Part shown: positions 49,118 to 61,948 of the stretch, piece by piece
Layout of the letters: each line of letters starts with the position of its first letter
Position numbering within the stretch: position 1 is the stretch's first letter
Assembly (NCBI GenBank): GCA_964017065.1
Contig: OZ024784.1
Coordinates: 2,826,152 to 2,890,151 of the forward strand
Source of the DNA: Haliclona indistincta
Taxonomy: Eukaryota; Porifera; Demospongiae; Haplosclerida; Chalinidae
DNA length: 64,000 bases
Reading direction: 5' to 3'
Position numbers and translations under genes: made by a program
Notes under the pieces: model-generated
What the model saw: only the letters and a program-made list of their open reading frames with translations
The model's database searches: none
Told to the model about the DNA's origin: nothing

Positions 49118-52100
49118 GTTTGAATGTTTGAATGTTTGTTGTTGATTGTAGGTGACTATTCGCAAGCAAACAGTGATGGATCTAGCGCGGCTGTACAGGC
49201 AGGCTATGTCAATGTGAGAAGACAAACTAATACACTCATTTCAGTTGTGCTCTCTCTTTCTCTTCCAGTGAAGGGGGAGCAGGCAAAGCTCAGAAAGACA
49301 AGGTGTCATGGGTCCCCAATAAACTGCTGCATGGCTTCTATCAGGTTTTCCCTGAGGACAGGTGTGCTGCTAAACCATTGTTGACTAGGTGTGTGCGTGT
49401 GTTCAATCATAGGCTGGTTGTTGAGCGATGTCTGCTCACGTGTGTGGTGCCAGTTGCTCTTTCCAAGAAGGACAAGATGGAGAGACTGCTCCGAGTGTAT
49501 TCCACCCTGGATAGTCATGCTGTCAAGTGAGTTTATCATAGATGACAATGACTGGTTGAAATTTGCTTGTTCTCTCATTTTAGAGCCTTTGAGGAGATCT
49601 TGAAGAGTCGAAAACAGTGAGTGATCGTACGACTTTGAAATGAATGTTATTGGGATTGTTTTACAGTATCAGAACCAATATTATTGGTTTGATTGAGGTA
49701 CAGTGTGACTCCGATATCACGGTATGATGACACACTATATTAGAATTGAGCTTGAGTGTTCACTGCAGAGTTCTGAGAAGGAGCAGTTACTATTGAAGAG
49801 GAACATGCCCATTGCACGTCAGTAGCTACTTTTTGACTGATTTTTATTGTGTTCTCTGTCTGTTTTTTTTTGTTAGGCTGTCTTCCCGATCCTCTTCGAT
49901 CTCAGAGCCACATCAAGCACTTTGTAAAAATGCTGGCGGAAGATGAGTTGAGGTTCCAACTACAGCAGTGCTTGGACGTCACTAATAGTTATAGAGAGGT
50001 CACAGAAGCCAAGGTACTAGCATAGTGTGACCCTTGTGATCATGAGTGCTCCTCTCTGCAGGCTGCAGTGCTTGATAAGATCGGCCCCAAGCACTTCATT
50101 GCAGATACAATCAAAGCTATGCTTGATAAGTGTTGCTCGGTGATTTTTGATCAAGAGTGTATTCGAGTGCTCGTTGAAAGAGTGAGTCACGAGTTGTGTG
50201 ATCCCACTCTCAGTCAGACTAAGGAAGAAGACCTGGAAGAGTTTGAACGCTGCAAGAAGGGAATCGAACTGCTCAAGGTTTGGTATATATCACGTTGTGA
50301 CAGATCATTCTCGTGCTGCTCCACCTTTCAGATGATATCTAGTGTGGAGCCTGCTTTGTTTTATCACGTCGAGGTGTTTGAGAACTTGCTGAGTGTGTTG
50401 AGACATGAGGACTGTCAAATAGGTATGTGGAGCCAGACAGTACCTGGGTGCTACCATGAAGCAGAGCGTACTGCTTCAGGTTCCTTGTGTTGTTAATTTC
50501 AGCCCTTGTCAGCACAATTCTATGGTGCATGCAGTATCATTGATTGTCCCTCATTGATTGTCCCTCATTTGTCCCATTCTTTATACTAGTTGAGGATTGT
50601 CTAAGAACTCTAAACAATGTTGGTACCATCATCAGTGAGCAGTATCCACAAGTAGCTGGGTGAGTCATGGTGCGGCTTGTTTCACTGTGCTTTATTCTCC
50701 TCTAGTTGTCTCAAGCCTGAGTTGATGAAACTCGCTCAGCGAGGTCATCCTCGTCACGCCAAGCAGGCAATAAAGTGCATCAATGTGACCTTTACAGAGC
50801 CTCAGACAATGTTTCAGAGATTGTTCACGGTCAGTAATAGCTAGTTTGGGTTCTTTACCTCTCGCATGCTCTCAGTCTCTAGTGACTAATCTGAGCTACT
50901 CTCACGGGCACCTTCAAGCTGTTCTGGTGTCACTAGGAGAAATTGCTCTACTGCAGCCATCTTTGTTCCACTCCGACACAAAGAAAATCGTCAAAGAGTT
51001 TGTTGTGAAGAACCTACTCAACGTAGACAGAGTTAGTTGAAAGGAATGTTGAGATCTCTGTTTATTTTTCATCACGTCCAGGGTAAACAAAGGTTCAACA
51101 AGAAGCAAAGTGAGTGGTGCAAGGACGATCAGGTGTCTCCGGAGACTCAATCTAAAGTCAGTAGTTTGTTAGTTGCTCAGATCTCTTGCAGCATCATTTC
51201 TGTGTGTAGATCCTAGGTATCAAACTGCTTGTGAAGTGGTTGCTAGGACTGAAGGATGACCAGCAGAAGTCAGCAGTGCCTGTGCTTCGTATCTTGAACA
51301 GTGTTCTTGAGAACGATGGTGACCTGTTAGCCAAAGGCTGCACAAGGTGTCACAGATACTACATTGTGTACTGCTATCTTGTGTTCTCTTGCAGTGCTCC
51401 TGATCGGTCCAGGATGAGGCTAGCTGCTGCCTGTGGTATGCTCAAACTAGCTTGCAACTCTGTCTACACGGAGTGTATCACGATAGATCAGTTCCTACAG
51501 CTTGCTCTAGTGATGCAGGTGAGACCTTGTTAGTGTGACGAGATAATCTCATTGTATTGTCCAGGACACATGTGAGGAGGTCCGTGATCAATTTGTTGCT
51601 AAACTTCAGAAAGGTCTGCGCACTATGGAGCTCCAGCTATCCTACCTTAGCATGTTCTCATTGGCTGCTGTCGAACCACGCAAGGAGAGAAGAGTAATGG
51701 TTAGTAGTAATGCAGTAGGTTCATGTCGCATTGTCTATTGTTACCTGAAGTATCGTGACTGGCTGCTTCGTAATATCCACAAAAGAAGAGACTATTACAA
51801 GAATCATGACAATCCCAGAGGTGTTACATTATTTTGTTTCAGTGATATGACTTGTCTCTGCTTACAGACAAGGCTCCCGTCATCCTGCCAGAATATGCTC
51901 TCTCGCACACAGTTTATCTAGTTTCTCATCACCCCACCTTCAGGAGGATAGACAGTGAGGTGCTGGACACCTTCAGAGAGTAAGCCATCATCACACAGTG
52001 TGCCGCCTTTACTCCTCTCTGACTACAGCTGCCTGTGGTTCTTCCTGGAGCCTATGGTGCACAGAGCTGAAAACTACGGGTTTCTGCACCGACTGCTAGA

Positions 52101-53615
52101 GACAGTCAAGCAAACAGTCGATGCAGAAGATCCAGACAACAGCGAGACCAACAAGGTCAGTAGAGTGCATGTGTGTTGCGTATCACTTTCTTCACTCTTC
52201 ATCAGAACATCTATGCAGTATGTGACCTAGCCATGGAATTGCTAGCCAGTCGGGTAATATGTCAATAGTGTGTATGTGTGTTGCGTGTTTCACTGAAGTT
52301 GTTATATAGAGAGCTAATATCACCATCGGCGACTTTCCCGGTAAAGTAGTTCTACCCGTCCTCTTGTACAAGCACAGAGAAAAAGTGAGTGACTGGCTAT
52401 ATTATACATGGTATCATGTTTGGGTCTAATCTCTCAGGGAGCTCCTGTCAACAGCACAAGATACTTGCCTCATAACTATAGTGTGTCTAGTACTGCTGAT
52501 AAACCAGTCAAAACAGAGACAGCAAGACCTAGCATGAAGCCTACACCCACAAAAAAGTAAAGAGTGTGTTGTCGTTCGTCACATTTACTTTTGTTGATTC
52601 TGTTCAGATCGTCTCCAAAGAGAAAAAGAACCCAAGATTCAGAAAATTCAAAATCAGATATAGAGGTGTGTTGTCTCACAGCGCTAATAGTGACTATCAT
52701 CATGTCTGTCTATGCAGCTATCTCCCTCGCCAGCAAAACGAAAGGTGAAGAAGACAATAATAACTCACTATGTGTGTGTGATTAATGTCCTTGTAGGCAG
52801 GGACCGCTGGCAAGAGAAGTTCCCTCCAACACACTAAAAAGTGAGAAGTCAAAAACGTTCTCTACCACACAGTTTGATCTTGCTTCTGAGATGCTCTTGC
52901 TACTAACTGTGTTTTTAATCCACAGGGGTCGCAGTCAGTCAACTACTCCTTCTAAGACTAAGAAGGCATCCAGCCCACAGAAAGTAAGATTCCGTTCAAA
53001 CTGTTGTTAATGTCTAGTTGTCCCTTTGACACTAGGGCTCCAAGCGATCTCCAAAGAAATATCGGCAAGTCAAGATTACTCAAATGAGGTAAAGGAATTT
53101 ACCGTGATTATATCTTAGTAAACTTGTATTCAGTAGTCGCAATACAAAGAGAAAGATTCTTCAAGAGCAGAAACAAGGAGAGGAAGAAATGGATGAAGAA
53201 GAGAATGCCGAGAAAGAGAACAGTGTGGAGCTAGAAGAGATCAGTGACTCATCATCGCCTTCTAAAGGAGGCGACAGAAAGAGGTGTGTTAGCTCAGGGG
53301 CTTCTGTGGAAATGACTGATTGTGTTATATAGAACAAGACGTGTCACCAAGCCAACTGCAAGATCGGAAGAGGAAGAGCAAGACGAGGTGAAGATGTTCA
53401 GAGAAGAAGAAGCAGAGAATGATCCCAAGGTACAGCCAGTGATGGGATAACCGGTTCACCATGTTGTTATTTCTTTAGGTATGCTCTGATCCTCCTGTGC
53501 CTAGTCCTGACGAACCAGCCCCAACTGTAAGTGTGAATTTAGTTGGGTTACGATTGCGAATCTCTCATACTCCACACAGATCCAGAGAAAAGTTCGTGCC
53601 CGCAGAAGACGATAA
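47209..53615 (+). CDS. PDS5: Cohesin regulator PDS5
   Basis: Many short exons encode a long HEAT-repeat protein. It begins MPRKGTLPKPSLPFKEINTK, then LAACL-like helices DLATVLVSPALRLHKSKDVC with CCHAQLIRLFHPTPPYSEED, characteristic of PDS5 N-termini. Later diagnostic pieces are LHEFTVQVITKSGSFLEPYI, DDLYDILFELHSIEPDLLL, EERLSFTRVLARMFSAK and GPKHFIADTIKAMLDKCC. The tail after about 52450 is Lys/Ser/Glu-rich (SKRSPKK-type) and ends IQRKVRARRRR at TAA 53613-53615, probably a chromatin-binding basic tail. PDS5 binds cohesin with WAPL or sororin and controls its release and acetylation. A (GT)n run at 49062-49114 lies in an intron. Confidence 0.93.
49062..49114. repeat. (GT)n microsatellite in a PDS5 intron
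   Basis: About 26 uninterrupted GT dinucleotides. Confidence 0.95.
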
Positions 53616-54352
53616 CTCATTTGGTGTCGTATGTGTTTGTAACAAGAGTAATGTTGTAAGATCTCCTCTCATTAGCATGTTCATCAACTGGCTTTCATCT
53701 AATCTCTCTTAAAACTCATTTCAACACTGAACAGAGATTATCACATAATCACAGTATTTATTATTAGTCACAACTCTTTTACTATAATCCATTATCATTA
53801 TGCTGACAACAAACCATTTGAAATACAGTAGATTATGTAAATTGTTCTTTATGCGAAGGTTGCTGCTCAATATGGGCACAAGCTAAGATCAACAAGATGA
53901 TGTGTACAGTGTTATATCAGCCATACTTTACACACAATACCACATGCAGATCTTGTTACTGCAAAATGTTAGCTTAGAAGCTGTTATGTGGCTGTTGAGC
54001 TTTTATCATTGCCCCATGGTAAGGTATGCTTTATATCATTGCCCCCTAGTAAGGTCATGTCTTGTTGTGTATAAAATGTCTAACTTTGTTAACACTGAGC
54101 AAAACAAGTAGTAACCATACAATAGATGATAATAATATAAATAATTGTCAAAATTGTCTATCATAAAAAGCATGACCACTGTACATAATACACACACATG
54201 ATGCATATTAGGCATTTGGTGTGACTGCAAGAAATTTAAGAAATTTTGGTTGAAATGTATCGATGAGGAGGATAGACATAAAAATGTTCAATTCGAAGTT
54301 GAGATCAGAAGAAAAGTGTATAGAAACAAGGGTTGACTATTGTAAGCTGCTA
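53616..54352. other. Convergent spacer, PDS5 to ARAP
   Basis: About 740 bp of AT-rich 3' untranslated and intergenic DNA between two genes ending towards each other. A short tandem (TATCATTGCCCC, about 54005 and 54033) is present; no gene is seen. Confidence 0.6.
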
Positions 54353-57300
54353 TCACTCTCTTTGCGGTGAGGGACTCTTCTTGCGAAATGAGGTGTGTAG
54401 TTCAGTTATCCCTTTCTCATCGATAGTGGGAATAGAGCTCTTTTTTATTGGTAACTAAACAGAAATAGAAGAAATACAGTAAAGGAGGACACCGAAGGCA
54501 TATTATACTAAAGCCGAGAAACAAAATTTGGTTTTTACCTTTTGTCTAGTAGGAGATGAATGATGCTAAATATACGATGTAAAGGAGAGAAAAAATAAAT
54601 TGTACTGTATGGCTGTACATTGTTGTTGACTTACCAGTACACTGACTCCTCTGTTTCTGGGATCAATACCTAGTGGAACCGTTCTGACGGGCATGATTGG
54701 AGTCTGAATACCACCATTAGGATACTGGTGGACAAGAGAGGATGTAGTGAGTCGTGCAAAACGATAAAACTGAATGTTGCCTACCTTATTCTTGATAACA
54801 GCTGCTACAAATCTCTTTCTGTCTTCGGCTGTTTCAGCACACAAGTAGCGACTATTGTCCTCCATTCTTGCTCTCAAACACAATGGATACCTGAACGAGC
54901 AAGCACAGTCATAAAACACACGTTTGCATTCTATCAAACTTCACTCACTTTCCAGGAAGAGGATTTTTAACATCTAGTTTAGCCTGCTCAATACCTACAA
55001 ACAGGTCGACATCATTTACACCAATTTGGTACACCTTCTCCTTGCCCTATAGAAACACGAGATATCAGTCATACATGTAAAAATGTAGTTATTCTCTTCT
55101 TGCTGTACCTTGCCATCTTTGAATTGTATAAAGTAACCGTCACGCACACAACAAGGATACTTCTTCCATTTTCTTCTCTCTCTCACAAAAAGGTGAAGAC
55201 ACTCACCACTATATGACATCTGTGAGGAGTATAGTATAGTATGGGCATGAGGAGTGTAGTATAGTATGGGCATGAGGGGTGTAGTAGTATGGGCATGAGG
55301 GATGTAGTAGAATGGGCATGAGGAGTGTAGTAGTATGGGCATGAGGGGAGTAGTAGTATGGGCATGAGGAGTGTAGTATAGTATGGGCATGAGGGGTGTA
55401 GTAGTATGGGCATGAGGGGTGTAGTAGTATGGGCATGAGGAGCTAGTGTAGTATAGTATGGGCATGAGGGGTGTAGTATAGTGGAACTCACATGAGCCTC
55501 AATATTGTCGGCAAATGTGTTTGGTTTAAGACAAAAGAATGATTCACTAGACACAAGAGCTTGTGCTGCCAACACTCGCTCACTACGATAAAGAGGTCGT
55601 TCTGTGGAGGATGAGGCAGTTACATTAATACATAGCTAGGTATACTACTCACCTGACTCTGCATCACCTACAACTAAAAAGAGAGCATAGTTACGAGGAG
55701 GAAGTGATTTTGTTGTGCTGACGAAGTCGATCACATCATTGGCTGAGGTATGAGCTGTGACCTAAGAGAGAAATGAGTGAGAGTTTAATAAATCTTGTGC
55801 ACAAGTGCTTGTGTCGTACCTTCATGCCACTGGCTATGCCATCTTTATTGTCGATGAAAATTGTGATGAGAAAGTCAGTATGACCTGACAGTGACGCGTT
55901 GTTAGATTGTAGCTGATAATGGATACAAGATGGATAAGTCTATGGTCTATGTACACAGTATTTACATACCAAGTGTTGTTCATTTGCTTCTTGGATTTTT
56001 CTCAGAGCATCTTCCATTTTCTGTAGCAATAATGTATCAATTACACATTATAATGTATCGTGTTGGCTAACCTCTTCTTTCATCTCCTCTGCTTTCTCAT
56101 CTACTTGAAACAACCACTTGTAGTAGGTCATCATGTGGCTGATGCAGGCATACTGTCCTGATGCATCTGCAAACGACATCTGATTGTACAAAAATAAAAA
56201 ATAAACAGCAGGGCAGGTGGTTTAAGAGTATTCTCACCGCATCTCCATCAACTGTCATGAGTGTTGGACCGAACAAACTGACCAGATTGGACTGACTCAT
56301 CTTATTCTCAGCTTCACGAGACATCACACTAAAGAGAGGAAGAGGAGGAGTCAATGATCACAAACAGTGGTAACATACGTCATCAAGTGTCCTATCATTC
56401 TTTTCAGTGTCTCCTTGTTGACTCCCGGTAACTGCTCTATCAGAACCTGAAGGTGATGCATCTCGGTCTCGTGGTCATAGTTTTCTGTGTGTCACATAGA
56501 ACAGTAACTACTCCTAGTCTCGCTGCATTAACAGTACTTACGGCTAGCGTCCAAGAAGTTGTGATACAAGTTGTGAGTGAGAAGAGGATCAGGTAGACGG
56601 CGGAAGAACTGCTTCAAGCAGCCAGTGACATCATGAACAGTGTAGTTCTCTGGATTGATGTAAACTCCTCGAGCATCTTGATTAAAAGCTTGTTCAAGAC
56701 CGCGAATTGCTCTTTTTTCTCCACTCTTGCGATAAAGACCCTCAGTATCCAAGCCTGTAGGAAAATAATGATAATAACAATGTAACAGTAGTTGAACAGA
56801 TCATCTCTTACCATATTGCTCAATGAACTGAAGACACTTGTGCACAAGGACAGGTATACCACTGCTAGTGAGCTGTTGCTCTGAGAGAGGAATCCCTGAC
56901 ACCTGAGAGAGTGGAGGAGCAATAAAATCAACTCATTCGGTTGCTATGGTAAGCTACCTGTGTGTGTTTCAGTGCCATTAACCATGACTCAGTCTCCACA
57001 GTACTGTCCGCTCGCAATTGGTAAGTTCTGTGAGAATAATCACAAGTTATAATCAATGTCAGTAGATTGTCAAACCTGTCTGGAAGAACAATCGAGAAGG
57101 TGCATGATGCCTCGTAAGATGTTGCTTGTTCAGGACCCTTGTAATCTGTCATTCTTCTCAGGTCAATGGAAGCTATCTCTTCCCTTTCCTAGAAAATTGA
57201 CGAGGAACTTAGCATAGATGAGGAATGCGAATGTGTTTACCTTTTTGAAGTAACTTAGTTTCTTGCCGTGTAAAGCAAACCACATTCTCTTCCAGCCCTG

Positions 57301-60300
57301 AGGGAAACAAACATTGATAATTGGAAGTCAATCACGTTGCTACTTACCACATTATTAGCCGATCTCTTTGACAAAAATCCTACTTTCTCATAGCCCTACA
57401 AAAAACAACCACCAGATTATTGCTGACAGCCCACTAATACTATAGTGTTTGTGTATTCATGATGTGGGCCTGATAAAATATGAACACACACCAGGTGTCA
57501 CGGACACAGCTGGTACACACACTAACACTACTTACCAGCCGCTCAGCGATGTCTGCAGGTATCAACTATAGAGGAGTGAGTGAATGAACATCTTTTTTAG
57601 TCAGCTCATAGCTTACCAGGCTGATTGTGTCGATCCAGGATATCATGTCATCCTCACTATCGGCTGAGAACAGGTATGCTCGGCTGGGAGTGATCACCTC
57701 GAAGCTGAACTTGTGAGACGATGATTGGTCTTCGTCGTGTGAGCGACTGACCCCAAGCATCTCATCCACTCTAATAACTCCTAGTACCTCCATGTCCTGA
57801 GGAAAGATCAGTGATATAGTAATGGTGTATAGTACGGACACTACAGTATTGGTGAGTTAAAATGTAATGCAATTTGCACACTCACTGTGTCAGATTTGAA
57901 ATACTCAATTCCCTTGTAATTGTCAAGTTTACAAAATCTTCTCTTCCAGTTTTGTCTGTCACTGCCTGTCTTATAGAGATAGCCCTTCTTGTAGATTGGA
58001 GTGGTTGTGAGGGGACTACTGGCATTAGGGCTCTGAGAACAAAGAATAGACCAATGAGTAAGTGCTGATGATGGTTGCAGCAAGCTAGCTGCTAACAGAG
58101 CTAAGCTCCAGACTGCATATTATCTAGACTAGCCAAGTAGTGGTTATAGTTGCTATAGAGAGACTGACCTGGGGTGCAGGGAATTCAGCTTTAGAGAGGC
58201 GTTTGAAGAATCGATTCATTGCAGCATAGGGAAAGAGAAAGAGCCAACATCAACATGATACACATGTAAAACACACCAACTAAACCATCTGCTATGCGTA
58301 CGTTTCTAAATAACCGATGAGTCAAACAGGTTTTGAAAACAGGCTTAACAAGTACATCAAAGCCGGCACACATGCATCCTACTTGTATATCAGTGTAAAT
58401 GTAGTCGTCAAGTTGTTAGTATACATAACTTTGAAAAGAGACACGAGTGGATCAATGCAGTATGTAGGCGCTAGTAGCATACATTCCTATGTAACTATAG
58501 CTAAATAAATGCAAGGTAGTGTCCCTTTGCTAGACATGTCTGTGTGCGTTAACATAAACATGACTGTCAGTGAACATTTTGAAACTCGAGCATAAAACGG
58601 TGCTGCGTCATTTGCAGAGAAAATGTGCTACTACTGATGAGCTCACCATGTGTGCGACATATCAATGCTCCATTTTGCTCAAGCAGTTCCTAGAAAAGGA
58701 AACATTGATCAAAAAGAGTAAATCACAAAAAAACCATGCTCCACTCACCACTTGCAATGTTTGACCAAAAGCCCTAGCAAGTGATATCGCTACAAGAAAA
58801 TAAAGTACAGTACATGCGAGTGAATGTGAGTGTGTGTGCGCGCGCGTACGTGTGTGTGTGTGTGTGTGTGCGTGTGTGTGCGTGTGTGTGTACATCAATG
58901 CTTACGAGTATTTGGTTCTGGTAGCTCAGGATTTGCATAACAAACCTAAACGAGAAGAGGAACTTGTAAGTACAGTTTTGTTCAGTACAAACACTCACAT
59001 TTGCTCCAGCCACAATGAGCTCAGTGGATCTCATCAGATCATCACTGGTGACAGCATCACACAGTTCCTGTGACAACAGTCAACATATCATGTCATACAC
59101 ATTATGCAGTAAACACCACACCTTGCCCAGGTTATCCTTTGACCTGTTCTGCACCCATTTCTTGCTCTCGTACTTTGATCTTATAAATTGCTCTCTGATC
59201 TCTCGAGGGGCGTCAGCAGCTAGCCTCTCGCCTGGCGAGTGGTGTAGCCAAAACTTGTTGGCTCTATCATTACCAATAGCCTTGATCAACTGGATGGAAA
59301 GCAGAGGTCAAACTACACTCTCTAAATGATCGCATCAGTACCTCGATCAGAGTGTCAGTCCATATGTTTTGATCCAATTCTACTGATCTGACTTTCGAAA
59401 TGTGTACTCCCATTGCCCTATGCACACCTGATAACAGAAATTTCAAATTTGAGTTTTCAATCGCAAACTTGATTACCTGAACATTCAATGCAGACCATGA
59501 GCCCACGGTTGACCACGCCCCAAACAGGATCTGTATAACAGAAATGTATCGATGTTGGTCCCACTCTCTGATTCTTACCGCTAGCAGTGCAGTCAGCACA
59601 AACTCTGTTAGCTGGATTCTCTTGTATTCTCTCTAATGTCTCCTACAAAAGAAAGCAATGGTGATTAACTTTTGCACATAATGAGAGTGGTACACCTAAA
59701 ACTTTCATGCTGATGAGCTTACTACTGATTTGACTTTCTTGCCCTCGTTCTCTTCAGGTGCACAATTGAGGCCTTTGAGGACAGCGTTAGTGAGTCCATC
59801 TATCCACTCCTTGCGCTCAATAGTATTAGTAGCTTGAAACCTGAAATGATTGCAGTTTAACGTAGAGAGAGAAGTTGAGCAAACTTGATTCCACTCACAC
59901 ATAAGAGCGTTGATTGGGCATTGTGATGGTGAATCTACAAGTGTTCTTCCCACTCGTGTCAGGACGTACGCTAGCTAGTCTCATGTCCAGCGTGTGGATG
60001 GGTTTGCCCTTTTCAAAATCCTAAAAAGGAAGAAGGTGGAAGATGCATAAGGCAAGAGTGGTGTGTTTGTGCTACTCACTTCCTTGTGTTCATAGTAGGC
60101 AAACTTGGAACCTTTAAGAGCTACATATCTGGTAAGAAGAGAAGGATTAATGAATTTAAATATTTAATTACACTAAATAATTATGTATTTTTAGTTACCT
60201 GTTTTTAAAGCCAGCCAGTATAGTGTGTCCTTGCTTCATGAGCACTCCTTGCTTGTCAGGATTATGCATGGTGCCTCCTTGCTGAGAAGAGGAATCTTCT

Positions 60301-61819
60301 GAAGGCTGGAGAATGATGGAGATAGTAAGCAAGTGCAGTAAGCTACATTATAGTATGCTAACATTGTATCTTCCAATGGCAGCATGCAATACACTGATCC
60401 ACTGTTTACAGTCCTCTGCAAGGGAAGAGTGAGTGAGTGAGTGAGTGAGTGAGTGAGTGAGTGAGTGAGTGAGTGAGTGAGTGAGTGAGTGAGTGAATAG
60501 TGTATATGCTGCACCTTCTGATTCTGCGTAGAACTGGAAAACTCTGTTGATAATGACAAGATCGAATCTGTGAGGCTGATCAAACTGCAGAAACAGAGTA
60601 GAAGTATAACAGAGTAAGCTACTTGAGTAAGAGACAGCTCACGTCATTCACTTTCTTGACATCGATCATTTCTTTGAGTGGAATACTATTCAACGCTTCG
60701 CTCTCCTGCGGGCATTATCACATGACTACAATGACATCATAACACCAGCTAAGCCATACCTTCACACCCTTGGTCTTGTAGTACTTTAATTCCTCAGCAA
60801 TGAACACAATCCATCGCTTTTGCCATGGACGATCGTTTCGACGTCTACAGACAAATATGAGACAATGACGGCTAGCTGAAGAACATGTGCGTTTCTACTT
60901 GCTTCAAATTCAGTCAAAGGGTCAATTGACATTCCTTTGATTCACTTGTTATGACTAGTACCACACTATAGCAAATAATTTTGCATGCACACGAGCTTGT
61001 GATTATGTGGTATCCTATATCCCATTGAAGATTTCCTAAGCCAACTAGTGGTAATGATATTAGCATGTTTACAAGTGTATGAAAACAACATTGGAAGGTG
61101 AAAGTCTGGCTACAGAAACCACCAAGTGATAGTTTCAGTGATAGTCCGTCTGGTAGTCGATCTTGACAGTATGCTCACAATACTGAACAGACTGACCAAG
61201 CTCTAATCAAATTATCTTGTGTTATCACAGCGTTACTGTGGTAACTAAACAGTATTCACCTGTGTGTGTGAGTGGGTGGGTAGGTTTACCATATGCTAGC
61301 TAGTACTATGATTCTCAGCTGTTGTGCTCATAGAAGGGAAACCAGTCATACTAGGAATGGACCTGGTCATACACATAAAATGTGGTTGTAGTGGCAGTGA
61401 TCTAATTGGGCAGATGGTTTTATCAAGAGGCCTCAGTTTCCTCTCCCACAGGAACTAGCTCTTTGCTGACTCAAGATTTCATAAAATTTAAATACTGTAC
61501 CACAGCCTAATACCTGTATCCTGCTATTTGGTACTGAAACCAGCCAACCACCTCACTACTATGTCATTTTCATCCACTGGGGTCTCCTGACTATACCACC
61601 ACCAGGTGCGTAAAATTAGATTTGAAATCAACAGTATCATAGCAACATGTCAATACTGTAGTCATATAATGCGTGTCTTTCACAGATGGTACACTACAAC
61701 TATACAATTAAGATGCAGAAATACCATAGTGACGATACTACTGCGCATTGATGCTTAGTATGGTGCATTATAACTCACCCTCCTCTTTTGTAAAGGTATC
61801 CTTCCTTTGTTCTGGGGGC
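54353..61819 (-). CDS. ARAP: ARAP-type ArfGAP-RhoGAP-PH-RA protein (5' end outside window)
   Basis: Domains from N- to C-terminus: PH1 ([20 protein letters not shown]), PH2 ([20 protein letters not shown]), ArfGAP with its zinc finger (NRVCADC...CIEC) and [12 protein letters not shown], an ankyrin-like stretch ([20 protein letters not shown]), PH3 ([20 protein letters not shown]), PH4 ([20 protein letters not shown]), RhoGAP with arginine finger [16 protein letters not shown], an RA domain (about 55620-55900) and PH5 ([19 protein letters not shown]). A last exon reads [16 protein letters not shown] and ends at TGA 54353-54355. This order is specific to ARAP proteins, which are PIP3-activated and switch off Arf and Rho GTPases during membrane and actin remodelling. 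The first exon here opens at a splice acceptor; the start, and any SAM domain, lie beyond the right edge. Confidence 0.92.
55219..55484. repeat. Minisatellite in an ARAP intron
   Basis: About ten units of 22-27 bp (GTATGGGCATGAGGAGTGTA and variants) fill the intron between the RA and PH5 coding exons. The repeat has no stop in several minus-strand frames, so it produces long spurious Pro/Tyr/Cys-rich frames. Confidence 0.92.
58836..58890. repeat. GT-rich microsatellite in an ARAP intron
   Basis: GTGTGCG/CGTGTGTG repeats over about 55 bp. Confidence 0.85.
60428..60496. repeat. (GAGT)n tetranucleotide repeat in an ARAP intron
   Basis: About 17 uninterrupted GAGT units. Confidence 0.95.
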
Positions 61820-61820
61820 C

Positions 61821-61948
<128 letters not shown>

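Noticed and set aside
55219..55484. CRISPR-like array of regular repeats
   Set aside because: No unique spacers: units are contiguous variants of one another, and the host is a eukaryote.
55016..55575. Long Cys-Pro-Tyr-Tyr-Thr repeat proteins
   Set aside because: Explained by a 22-27-bp intronic minisatellite without stops; parts of true ARAP exons flank it.
60236..60583. Protein with LTHSLTHS repeats
   Set aside because: Product of the (GAGT)n microsatellite in an ARAP intron.
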